Below, piece after piece: positions 11,137 to 21,021 of a DNA stretch of 64,000 nucleotides (positions within the stretch are counted from its first letter, which is position 1; every line of letters begins with the position of its first letter). Below the pieces are notes generated by a model. That model was not told the DNA's origin, made no database searches, and was given only the letters and a program-made list of their open reading frames with translations. Location of the stretch: contig JAURVB010013580.1 of assembly GCA_033002965.1 (NCBI GenBank), forward strand, positions 205,135-269,134, in the 5' to 3' direction. A program made the translations under genes and the position numbers. The DNA is from Piper betle. Lineage: Eukaryota; Streptophyta; Magnoliopsida; Piperales; Piperaceae.

Positions 11137-14127
11137 TGTAAAACCCACGATTCGAGTCAGGGTTTTATATTCAGAACCGGTCGGGTCGACCGTTATTTTT
11201 CGAGTCGAGTCAGTTTCAGAACACGTGTACTGAGCCGACGCCGGTCTCGTGTATGAGCCATGAGGGTCATGTGTACCCAAGTATATGATGATAACGTCAT
11301 GAACACAACAGAAAAGAATGAGTTATCAGAATATATGAGAGTATGCCAGTTCATTTTTTTATATTATGATATATAATGGATCGTAGAATTAGTTTTAGGC
11401 CGTTTACCGCGTTAGGACGCGTTACGGGCATTTTGGGTGGGTTGATAGTTCTAGAGCATATCATTATGATTTTTTTGGTGTTGTTTGATTTTATGGGATT
11501 TTTCCCAAATTTTTTTTAGAATTTTTACAACTTAAATATTATTTTGACTCGAGTCGGAGACGAGTCAAGTAATATTTACGAGTTTGCCACCACACACACC
11601 CCCGACCTTTCCTTCTTCTTCCCCAAACCCTTGTCGCGCGCCGCCACTGCGCGCGCCGCCGCCGCTGCCGTCGGACGCCTGCCCGGCCGCCGATCGTCGC
11701 CGCCCAGCTCCGCCACGGCGTTGCCATGCCGCCCCGACCAGGCCCGGCCACCATCGGGCCGCCGCGACGCCGGAATCGCTAGGCCTAGCGCCGCGGCTGC
11801 GTTCGGTCGCGTCGCCGATTCCGCCGCCGGCGACCGTCGCCGCCGTCATCCAGTGGTCGCCTCAGCACCACCGACCACCCAGCGACCTTCCCCGACCGGA
11901 ACGGAGGCCATCGCCGCCGTGGCCGGCCGGATCTAGCCACCCATCGCCGCCGGCTCTGTTTTGCAGTTTTCCGGCGAGCCGCCACCTCCGTTGGCTCTGC
12001 AACGATCTTGTAGATGAGTCGGGCTCGCCGAGCCGGTTCCGAGGGTACCCAACACGACCAGTTTCCGGCTAGTAGACGCCGCCGGCGATTGTCGCCGGAA
12101 AACCACCGGAAGCCGCCGGAAAACCGCCAGTAGCTGCCGGAAAACCGCTGGAAAATCGAAATTTCTGGAATTCATTGGAATTCACCGGATCTTCTGCGGG
12201 GCTCACCCAGTCGAGCTCGATCGAGCTGTCGGACGCCGATGAGCGCCGAATTTGAGCTCCGAGACACATGACGGAACCCTAGCCGTCGCCGATTACCGAT
12301 GACGTGAGGTATAATTACCTCCAAATTTGATCATTTAAAATTGAGATGATTGTTAGCATAGCATGTTAAAATTGAGTAGTTGTCATGATGAATGTTAGCA
12401 CAGTATGCTAGATTTGACTAACCGTCATGAGTAATGCCTAATAATGAGTAAAGGGATGATTGTATGATTTGAGTCATTGCGAATGAATAGTAAGTGATCT
12501 AATGAGATAGATCGAGTCGGAACATGATAAGTGGCCACAATGTAACTTAGAAAAGCACAATAAAATTGGTATGAATAATATTAGTTAGAATTATTTTTCA
12601 TATTTATGATTATGTTGATTGCTGGTGTGACGGTCATGTCAGATTTGATGCATCATTTAGTTAGCAGGCGTTAGTATATAGTTTTGATGTGTAGGTACGG
12701 AGTAGGAGCTCGCCGCCTAGGCGCGATGACACGCTTGGAGCTTCTACCAGGTCCGTTTAGGACTCGTCTCTGTTTTACGCTTTTCTATTGTATGTTTATT
12801 TTATCATTTGCAGGACGGGTTAAGTGGCGTTTTATTAGATCCCACTTAACTCAGGCCATCTAGCCGAACAGATTTCCGGATTAATAACCCCTCGAGGATG
12901 AGATCCCTCGAGGATGATTTCGAAAACAAGATCCACTACAAGTTGCCTTCGGGCCTATTATATAAATCCCTACCTAGCCCTATATATGTAGTTTTCGCGT
13001 TTTCAGTGAGACGAGAGATGGAGAAATCGACTGCACGTACCATGCAGAGGATGCCGTGACAGTCAAAGCGGGCTCTGGATTAGTGCCAGCGGACTGTTCC
13101 ATTCCCGAGCGATCCTGACAACTCCGCGTTTGAGTTCCTCACACCCGGAGAATGTGGAGGTTTACGGGTACTGTTTAGTACAGCGCATGTCCAGACTTGT
13201 GGTTCAAAGGGTACTAAAGGTGACTGCTTGAGAGTACTCGGCCTTCGTGCTCAAGGCCAGGAGAGATATGGAGGTTCGGAGAGGGCTTAGGATAAAGTTT
13301 CACGTGAAGTACTGAAAAAGAAGTGCTGAGAGTAGCACAGTACCAGCAGCAGAGCAGTAAGTTCAGGATGCTACCGGGTCTGCAGCCTAGTGGCTCCTCA
13401 GTAGTGCCCTTCAGAGTGTTCACATGGAGTATATGATGTTTTATTTCATATGAGAGTTTGCTCTCATAGCCAGCTTGTTATAGTTATTTTATTTTCCGGA
13501 CCAGTAACACTTGTTACTGACGTGTTTTTCTACTATATGTAGGTAATAATCACGAGTTGGAGGAGCCAGCTTGGATGGAGGAGCACTGTTGTCACTTGTA
13601 CACATGTCAGTCGATTGAGTGTTTATATTTTGTTTATGATGCTATTACATTGTGAATGAAGTGGAATGCTAAGACATAGTATGACATGATTTAATGTTAT
13701 GAGATGATGATAAGATATGATGACGTGACATGATCGAATGCTAAGACACGATGACAGAATGTGAAATAGGAACAGATTGTGTGAATGAAGTGGCGTGATA
13801 TATAGATACATATTTATATATATGTTTATATACAATATTTTGACAGGGTGGACCCTAATTGTACTTTTATGGGAAATTCTGTCCGTTTTATTTCAAAATT
13901 TTCATCGATTTTGATCGTAATTGTGATGGCGTGTAATTTAATTTGTATGTCATCCATGTAGTATCATGTTAGGATTTTGTGTATTCATCCATGCATTGCG
14001 AGTGATATCTTCATCTTAAGACGCCGAGATTGGATCCGCGTGAGTAAGGTTCGGGTTAGCCTACCTAACCCGGGCCTGTAACATGCCGGTTCGATTCACG
14101 AGCGTGAACCGGATTTAGGGTGTTACA
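11137..14127 (+). repeat. 3' LTR of element A
   Basis: An uninterrupted LTR of 2991 bp from TGTAAAACC to GTGTTACA, matching the two parts of the 5' LTR. The GC-rich island is at about 11590-12290 with several ccggaaaaccgcc-type motifs at 12090-12150. Candidate TATA sequences are near 12957-12987. The frames at 11544-12269 lie in the GC-rich island and are not supported as genes. Confidence 0.88.
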
Positions 14128-14132
14128 CCATC
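14128..14132. repeat. Target-site duplication of element A, right copy
   Basis: The bases ccatc repeat those at 1593-1597 and lead straight back into unit 0 DNA (tcctctagtt). Confidence 0.9.
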
Positions 14133-14854
14133 TCCTCTAGTTAAACCTTTTTTTTCCTTCATATGACCTTGAATTCTGCTTTAAAAAAAAACCACTTTCC
14201 ATGTTGCTTGGGTAAAAAAACTGACTTTTGTATTACGTAAGGGAGACTCAAATCATAGTTAATAAAATATTATTTAAAGTTCTTATGGGAAAAGATTTTA
14301 GGTATGCCACATTCCATGTTAAAAAATTTACACCCGTCCATCAAGTATTACCACGACGTCTTCGGCACCTATTTGGACTTTAAGTATGAAAAATATGGGT
14401 TCAGGTTTAGCTTAATTGGTCCTTAAATTAGGTAATTTCTGTAAAAAACAATTTTCAAATCGATCATTCTGATGGAAGTTTCAATTTTCCGTTTGTAGCG
14501 GTAAGACTTGGGCAGAACTTGACCCACGTATCTACTTTGCACTAAGTTGTACAAATATGGAAGAAATAATAAAAAAGACCTCAATTTCTGAAATAAAGCC
14601 CAAATTAAGAGATATCATTATACCATATCTATATATAATAACTGTAATTATATTATAAAAATATATCATCAAACTAAAACGATAAAAGTAAAGAACTTAT
14701 AATAACTACAGTTAATCACTTGGAGGAAAAATTAGACTTTTGTACAATATTATAAATAAATAGTTTTTTAGTGGTTATGATAAAGTGGTTAATTTCAATT
14801 GTTATTATGGTTTAAGAAAAAGTAACTCGCTTATGACATTGTAGTGGTCGTTAA
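14133..14854. other. Proximal upstream DNA of gene-less unit 0
   Basis: This continues the dirigent-unit upstream sequence. It contains a segment at about 14255-14530 (cacattccatgt, ttcggcacctatt) also present in units 3 (36205-36480) and 4 (41210-41480) but absent from units 1 and 2, which groups units 0, 3 and 4. No gene is seen. Confidence 0.65.
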
Positions 14855-15484
14855 TAGGGTTGCTAAACGAGCGAGCGAGCCGAACTCGACTTGTGTTTGA
14901 ACTTGGTTAGAATAGTTCGATGTTTGTTCCAAGTCGGCTCAAATATTTTTTATATTGTTCGAGCTAGACTCAAGCTCGAATACAGTTAAACGACTTAATT
15001 TTGACGAGCTTGAACTCAATTTGTTCGTTAGCTTAAAACCAGCTCGATTGTTAAATTGAAAGTAACTCACTTAAAAAACATAAAGTCAGTGTGGATTGAA
15101 CCCACCCACGACCTCCAGGTCTTCAACTTGAATACCTACTATTTAAGCTATCTCCCTATTTTTTTATTATATTATATATAAATAAATATAACTAGTTATA
15201 ATTAAACTTATTAGTATATATATATATATATATAATATAAAGACTATATTATTATATTATTTTATCGAGACGAGTTCGAGTCGAGCTACAAGTCGATTTT
15301 GTGTCGAGTTAAAATTATAACCGAGTCCGGTCGAGTTGAACATTGCCTTACTCAAACTCGGCATGAAGGATTTGAGTTTGATTCGAGTTTATGTCGAGTT
15401 TGAGCTCGAGCATTTAAATGTCAAGTTTTGAGTCGAGTCGAACACTAAGTACTCACGAACTGGCTCGATCAATTAACAACCCTA
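14855..15484. mobile_element. hAT-type non-autonomous element, 630 bp
   Basis: It starts TAGGGTTGCTAAACGAGCGAG and ends in the inverted partner GATCAATTAACAACCCTA. These TAGGG termini are typical of hAT elements. The flanking 8-bp sequences gtcgttaa and gtaagtaa agree at six of eight bases, so the duplication is old. The inside is built from repeated gagctcgag and gactcgagc motifs and has no transposase frame. A shortened copy sits at the same place in unit 4 (41805-41962), so the insertion predates the duplication that separated those units. Confidence 0.7.
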
Positions 15485-15507
15485 GTAAGTAACATGGACA
15501 GGATGAT

Positions 15508-15510
<3 letters not shown>

Positions 15511-15540
<30 letters not shown>
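15511..15540. repeat. AT microsatellite at a deletion junction
   Basis: Fifteen AT units join the promoter-side DNA of unit 0 (catggacaggatgatg) to the middle of LTR relic D (tttttagtgagatgtgag). In units 2 and 3 these two places are separated by the dirigent gene and the first part of D, and D has its own short AT tract (33110-33118). The gene of unit 0 was probably lost by a deletion ending in AT tracts. Confidence 0.6.
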
Positions 15541-15543
<3 letters not shown>

Positions 15544-15550
15544 AACAATT

Positions 15551-16688
15551 TTTTAATTTTTTAGTGAGATGTGAGATAAGGGGAAAGTCAACTCGGACAT
15601 ACTATGAACAGGTGCATGTGCCAGTCAAAGTAGGATATGGATTGGTGAGCAGGCCATCCTATTTATGAAGGTTCCTGACAACTATATATTTTGAGTTCCT
15701 CAAACTCGGAGAAGCGCAGCGGATTACGGTTACTACTATGTATTGTATGACTAAATGTGTGGATTAAAAGAGTACTAAAGCGCCTACCTGAGAATACTAG
15801 TACTCAGTACTCAGGGTTAGAAGTTGAACGAAGGATGTACAGGGATTTATTATAATGGATTTCCTAAGCGTGTGATAGTACGAAAATTCTAAGAGAGGCA
15901 TATGACTAGTTAGAATGAGGCATTGTTCAAGCCAAGGCCTACGGCTTTTGCTTAGTGCCCTTATAAGTGATTCTAATGCAGAAGAATATAATTAATTTTA
16001 TTTATCATGAGAGTCATCTCTCATCACTAATTTTTTCATATTATATATGCAGATGAGAACCTGAATGGTCGAGTAATGTCGGAACTACAAAGGAACATCA
16101 ATGCATCATGCACAAATGTATGTGCCAATGTAATGTGATGAACTGCTATGAATTGTTGTGGATAAATGCTATAATGTCTTATTGTAGGAAATGTTTCTAT
16201 GAAATAATGAAACGATCTGTGTGTAATGATTATTATTAATGGAATTGAACACGAATAAATGTGGTCAAGACCTAACTCAGAAAGATAAAGTCTTTCATGA
16301 TGTGATTGTTTTGTGAAAAATATAATGTTTTGAGAATGTTTTAGATTTTTATCATTACATATATATATATATATATACTATTTCTTGTTGACATGGTAGT
16401 CCTTATTATACTTTTAGGAGAGATTTTATCCGTTTTGTTTTAAAAATATATTTTTTTCAAATGTTAACGGGTTTGCTTTGTTTTGAGTATGGATTGTATA
16501 TCATATTATTCATCTAGAATAATGTCAGAGCATAAACATCTCATCAATGTACTAAAAATTTATATCACTATCTTAAAACGCCGAAGGTAGAACTGGCTGG
16601 GTTGACTGAATTAAGTATATTAACAACGACTCAGTTACTTGTGGCATTCCTTATTCAATTTGTGAGTGAGCCTAATTATGGTGTTACA
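15551..16688 (+). mobile_element. LTR relic D, truncated copy, unit 0
   Basis: From ttagtgagatgtgag to ggtgttaca this matches the second half of the relic at 32570-34311. It is a diverged relative of the A, B and C LTRs (compare cagtgagacgagagatgg, gatcctgacaactcc and gagttcctcaaac in those). The left part is removed by the AT-tract deletion. Confidence 0.65.
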
Positions 16689-16804
16689 TATTATCATTAT
16701 CTTTTTTTATTTTTCTTAGTTTCTCTCATGTCAATTAGTAAAAAAATTAAAATCAATTTGGTTTTAAAAAATATTTGAATAAATAAATGTTATATTTCTA
16801 TGAA

Positions 16805-17080
16805 CACTAAAAGTCTAATATCCGGTTGCAAAGGATGTTTGCCACCAAATTTGTAACCGGGAGCAAGCTCCAGTTGTAGAAAATGTGGTACTTAATTTCT
16901 TATGCGACCGCACACATTTCAGTTTCAAATTCTAGAACGAAAAATTGTTTCTTACTTCATTTTGCAACCGCAAGTCCATTATAAATCCCGTTGCCAAATT
17001 TTTACAACCACAAGTTGGTCACAAATATGGTCACAAATGTGGTTGCCCAATTTGCTCATAAAACATCACATATCTATATA
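16805..17080 (+). mobile_element. CACTA-type end fragment, unit 1
   Basis: It begins CACTAAAAG, a damaged form of the CACTAGTAGAAAAA terminus in units 0 and 3, and then runs through the same subterminal repeats (ggttgcaaagg, ggtcacaaat, ggttgcccaattt). The first part is shorter than in the other units. A short TA run follows at 17072-17087. Confidence 0.5.
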
Positions 17081-17087
17081 TATATAT

Positions 17088-19278
17088 CTTTAGGAATGTA
17101 ACTACACAAAAATCAAAATGTATAAAAATGGGTTTTAGTTAGATGAGTTCAAAATTGGTTAACGTGATATACATGTTCTTTAGTGCATGCAGGTTATATA
17201 TAAGACCATACAAAGTTTCGGACGTAAACTTTTAGCATTGAGAATGTTTTGAATTAATCTGTTGGAAGGGCTAAGTACCTTCTCCGAAATGTCGAAGGTA
17301 TAAATTTGGAGGTCCACCTCATCTGAGCTTGCATTTGATACCACAACGTGTTTGTGAAGAAAACTGAATTGAATAGTAAAGATTGAGATGAGTCAATCAT
17401 GGTGGGCTCTTAATTTTAAAATCCCAAAGCCACGTGACATGTGATTATTTTTTTCTCCCTTATAAGATGGAAGTTTGAGTTTGATTGTCAATGGTTTCCT
17501 CAGACTTTATCTGAAGTACTTTGACAGTGAAGCCTCCAATTTGCATGCAGGCCAACCATAAATATTGGAGACTCTATCATATTCGAATTCGTGGAAAATA
17601 TCAAATTTGAACTACCATTTTATTTAGCAATCAAAATACACATTTACTTGCATATTTCATAGTATGATGACATATATTTAGTTTAATCAATGGTGTAATT
17701 TTTTATAATTTGACACCTAGCTACATGCCCACATGATCACAATTCACAAGTGATTTACTTAGGTTTTGGACTATGCCCGTTTTCAATATGAGATGAAAAC
17801 AGAGAACGTACATAAATCTTCTTTAATCTATAAAGAATTGAGGGTACAGATGGGAGGAAATCATGCAGGAAAAACAATAATCTAATGACTGACTTAGATT
17901 AATAAAATCACGCGAAAAGAAAATTTTAGATTAGTAAAACATGATTCAAGCTAGCCGCCAATATTGTTTTTATCACTCAAAAGACTCATTTCTGAACTCA
18001 AAATCCCCCTCCCAGTGCTAAGTACAAAATTTTAAAATTTCACGATAAAATACCCTGACAATTAAGATTGTCGCAAAAATTATTAAATTTGTGTTTGAAA
18101 TATAACATGGACCGTCAATATAATTTAAAACTAGATGTTCATAAGAGTGAATATCATTAAACGAATGGTTTACTTGTATATTAATTAATTTATAAGCATG
18201 CAGTGATCTGGTCTTAGTGTTTAGTTGTTAGGCTTAATTTGAGTCATATCTTTAATTAGGTTATCTGTTTATGTAGATCCAATATCTATAACATATATGA
18301 CATGAATATTTAACAAGGTCTAACAACATAATTAAATTCATTAAGTTCGATAGAAGGGGATCTTTTATTTCAAAACATGTTGGTACTTTAAAACTTCTTC
18401 TCATCGCCTCTAGTTAAGCCTTATTTTTTTCTTCATATGACCTTGAATTCTGCTTTCAAAAAAACCACTTGACTTCCATGTTGCTTGGGAAAAAAACTGA
18501 CTTTTGTGTTACGTATGGGAGACTCAAATCATAGCTAGCAAGCATCGAAGAAATAGTAAAATCGGCCTCAAATTATTAAAAAAAAGCCCAAATTAAAAGA
18601 TATCATTATACCAAATTTATATATGATAACTACAGTCACTCTCTTGAAAGAAAAATTAGAATCAACCAGTTTTGTATAATATAATAAATAACTAGCTTTT
18701 TAGTGGTTAAGATAAAGTGGTTAATCTCAATTGTTATTACGAGTGAAAGACCTATTAGAGAAAGTAATTGGTTTTAAAAAAGTAATTCGCTTATGACATT
18801 GTAGGGGTCGGTAATATGGAAAGGATGATGGCATGTGTAAAAAAATTTTCTTGGTCAGAGGTGTACGTAGATATTCGAGTGTGAGAGATAGGAGGTTGGG
18901 CAAACCGTGTACCAGTCAGTACCCAGTACTCCCATTTTTCAGTTCTCATCTCACCAATGTTTCTTTATTCCAACATTGGGAAAAAAATGTTTCTATATTT
19001 TACTTTAGAAAAATGTTTTTTATTTCCAGCTTGGACCAATCAGCAATAAAGTGCTACATTTGAACAAGAAATGCGGACATGAAATCTAGAAGGCCTATGC
19101 ATAGTACCCTCTATAAAATTTTTGGACTAAAAATTCACAGCATGTGATATGGACGCTAATGATTGACTCGGTACAAACATACAATTCAATATTATATGCG
19201 GTGTTAAATCTTCCAGCACACTCGTATTGATAGTACTTTTCCCGTATTTCATATTAGTTCACGCCCACCCTTGGACTC
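17088..19278. promoter_or_regulatory. Upstream region of dirigent gene 1
   Basis: About 2.2 kb of AT-rich DNA shared with the other units. Visible elements are a single CCAAT box at 19036-19040 (ttggaccaatcag) and several TTATT-rich runs. The 275-bp segment found in units 0, 3 and 4 is missing around 18540. No gene or RNA gene is seen; the 76-residue frame at 18833 is not conserved in the other units. Confidence 0.55.
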
Positions 19279-19286
19279 TATATAAG
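19279..19286 (+). promoter_or_regulatory. TATA box of dirigent gene 1
   Basis: TATATAAG lies 121 bp before the ATG at 19400. The spacing is identical in all four genes, which leaves room for a leader of roughly 90 bases. Confidence 0.8.
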
Positions 19287-19399
19287 CACCACCATATGTG
19301 ATCTCTAGCCCCCATCCACCTCTCCTCAATTCACAATTGTGGTATAGCAAGGAAGAGCAAAACCTAGTGCAAACAGGGTACACATATATAGAGAAAGAC

Positions 19400-19978
19400 A
19401 TGGCAAACCTTGGTGGATTGATCAAGTTCTTTGTGCCAATTTTGGTGTGTTTAATGGCTGCTTCTGGTGGCCAAGCTTATGTCAGGTCCTCAGGCGTGAA
19501 CCGGCAATGGAGGGCAAGTCTTGGGTTGGGCCAAGAGAGGTTAACCCGCCTCCATTTCTTCTTCCATGATAGGGTGTCCGGAGACAATGCAACCGTAGCT
19601 GAGGTGGCCACGGCCAACATTACGGCCAGCTCGCCGACCTTGTTTGGCTCGTTGCTCATCGCCGACAACCCTTTAACGGAGGGGGCCGATCCGTTGTCGG
19701 AGGAGGTGGGGAGGGCTCAGGGAATGTATGGCTCGGTGGGAAGGGCGGAGATGCGGCTCATCATGGCCATGAGCTTTTCCTTCTCCACAGGGAGTTTCAA
19801 TGGCAGCTCCCTAAGTATGCTGAGCCAGAACCCGATCACCAACCCGGTCAGGGAGCTCGCAATCGTCGGCGGCACCGGTAGGTTCTTGCTGGCCCGGGGA
19901 ATTGCGACGGTGAGGACGGTGGAGATGGTGGGGTTGAGCGCCATTGTTGAGTACAATGTGACGGTCGTCCACTATTGA
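19400..19978 (+). CDS. Dirigent family protein, copy 1
   Basis: An intronless gene for 192 residues. Residues 1-26 form a hydrophobic signal peptide, so the protein should be secreted to the apoplast. The dirigent domain follows: HFFFHD at 52-57, an NPLTEG loop at 90-95, GRAQGMY at 104-110, GGTGRF at 157-162 and the typical ending VEYNVTVVHY at 183-192. Possible N-glycosylation sites are N63, N73, N134 and N186. Dirigent proteins are beta-barrel oligomers that steer coupling or cyclisation of phenolic intermediates into lignans and related products; this copy's substrate is unknown. The ending suggests the dirigent-like (b/d) group, an inference. An upstream in-frame ATG at 19298 would add 34 non-conserved leader residues and lies only about 20 bp after the TATA box, so 19400 is preferred. 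The AATAAA seen after the other copies reads acataaa here. Confidence 0.95.
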   Translation: MANLGGLIKFFVPILVCLMAASGGQAYVRSSGVNRQWRASLGLGQERLTRLHFFFHDRVSGDNATVAEVATANITASSPTLFGSLLIADNPLTEGADPLSEEVGRAQGMYGSVGRAEMRLIMAMSFSFSTGSFNGSSLSMLSQNPITNPVRELAIVGGTGRFLLARGIATVRTVEMVGLSAIVEYNVTVVHY

Positions 19979-20744
19979 TGAGACACATTGCCTGTAGATC
20001 AATGTATACCTTGGATGCTGATTTCTTTGGTTGGTTTATTATGTCTTATATATACTGTTGTTTGCTCATGACATAAATTAATCTCATTTTGTTGGTTTTA
20101 TATATGGTACCTTGACTCTTTGTTGGGCAATATTAAATCTTTTCTATTTATTTGCCGAGTGTACCTCATGATGCGTGCATTTATAAAATAAGATTTAAGT
20201 TACAATAGTGTCACCACCCATCAATTTTGCACAGTAGCTAATAGGGTGTCATCAGTTAATCTATTCTTATTAATAAAAAAATAAAATATACTTAAGAGAT
20301 TCAACTAATTTAAAAAATAAAATAATATTAATATAATTTATTTTCTGATTTAATTAAGTCTATCTTTAAAAATTAAATAGAATATATCTAAAAATTATAA
20401 TTAATTTTATTATTCAATGATCATGAGAGTATATAGAGAGAGAGAGAGGAGAGAGAGAAAATTAAAATGCATTTTTATAACAGGCTGGCAATATCATGAC
20501 GGAACATTTTTATAATCTCAACGGTGTTAAATTCTCGGGATAAGAGGCCACTTGAAGGGGAAGGGACCGAACCAAATGTTTGTCTATTCTTAAGGGATCC
20601 TTAGTTTTCGTAATCCTGGAAGATGACATGGATGATTGTCGTAATCAGCATATTACGTGGCAAGCTTACCAGAACATGTCATCAGTTTGGCCAAATTTTG
20701 CTGTAGTGTCCCTCCAAACTTCCACTTGGCCAAGATATTATCTG
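19979..20744. other. Downstream region of dirigent gene 1
   Basis: This AT-rich DNA is shared with the region after gene 4 (43262-44135). It holds a GA-rich microsatellite at about 20434-20458. At 20560-20744 is a segment (gaagatgacatggatgattg) that replaces LTR relic D found after genes 2 and 3. No gene is supported; the 132-residue frame at 20580 runs across unrelated repeat segments. Confidence 0.55.
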
Positions 20745-20981
20745 TTGGGACTGTGTACTAACTTGGTCATAATATTTGCAATAGGATCATCCGTCGTATT
20801 TCAGTTTCAAATTTTAGTGGGTAAAATTGTTTATTTCTTCATTTTGCAACCACAAGCCAATTATAAGTCCGGTTGTCAAATTTTTACAACCATAAGTCGA
20901 TCGCAAATATGGTCACAAATGTGGTTGCCCAATTTGTTCAAAATTGGCTACAAATGTGGTTGCACGATTTGCTTATAAAAC

Positions 20982-20986
<5 letters not shown>
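20745..20986 (+). mobile_element. CACTA-type subterminal fragment after gene 1
   Basis: It contains the ggtcataatatttgcaa, ggttgtcaaattt and ggttgcccaattt repeats seen in the unit CACTA fragments but lacks the CACTA terminus itself. The same truncated form occurs at 44139-44386. It ends in a TA microsatellite into which the next element is inserted. Confidence 0.45.

Positions 20987-21018
<32 letters not shown>
20987..21018. repeat. TA microsatellite
   Basis: A pure TA tract that forms the left border of the element at 21019-23784. Confidence 0.9.

Positions 21019-21021
<3 letters not shown>

Larger units (their letters stand above)
1598..14127 (+). mobile_element. LTR retrotransposon A, LARD-like, non-coding
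   Basis: This is a complete element with 5-bp target-site duplications, LTRs beginning TGTAAAACC and ending GTGTTACA, a primer-binding site after the 5' LTR and a polypurine tract before the 3' LTR. The LTRs are about 2.98 kb once a nested solo LTR is removed. The internal domain is 3.58 kb and shows no reading frame resembling gag, protease, reverse transcriptase, RNase H or integrase. Large LTRs around a non-coding internal domain of about 3.5 kb are the described traits of large retrotransposon derivatives (LARDs). Movement would need proteins from an autonomous relative, probably Ty3/gypsy. That lineage call rests on the 3' end of the internal domain and is inference. Confidence 0.85.

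Noticed and set aside
14855..15484. Possible autonomous transposon
   Set aside because: Only 630 bp with no transposase frame.
19298..19399. 34-residue N-terminal extension of dirigent copies 1, 3 and 4 from an upstream ATG
   Set aside because: It starts only 12-20 bp after the TATA box, so it probably lies before or at the transcription start. It is not open in copy 2 and would hide the signal peptide.
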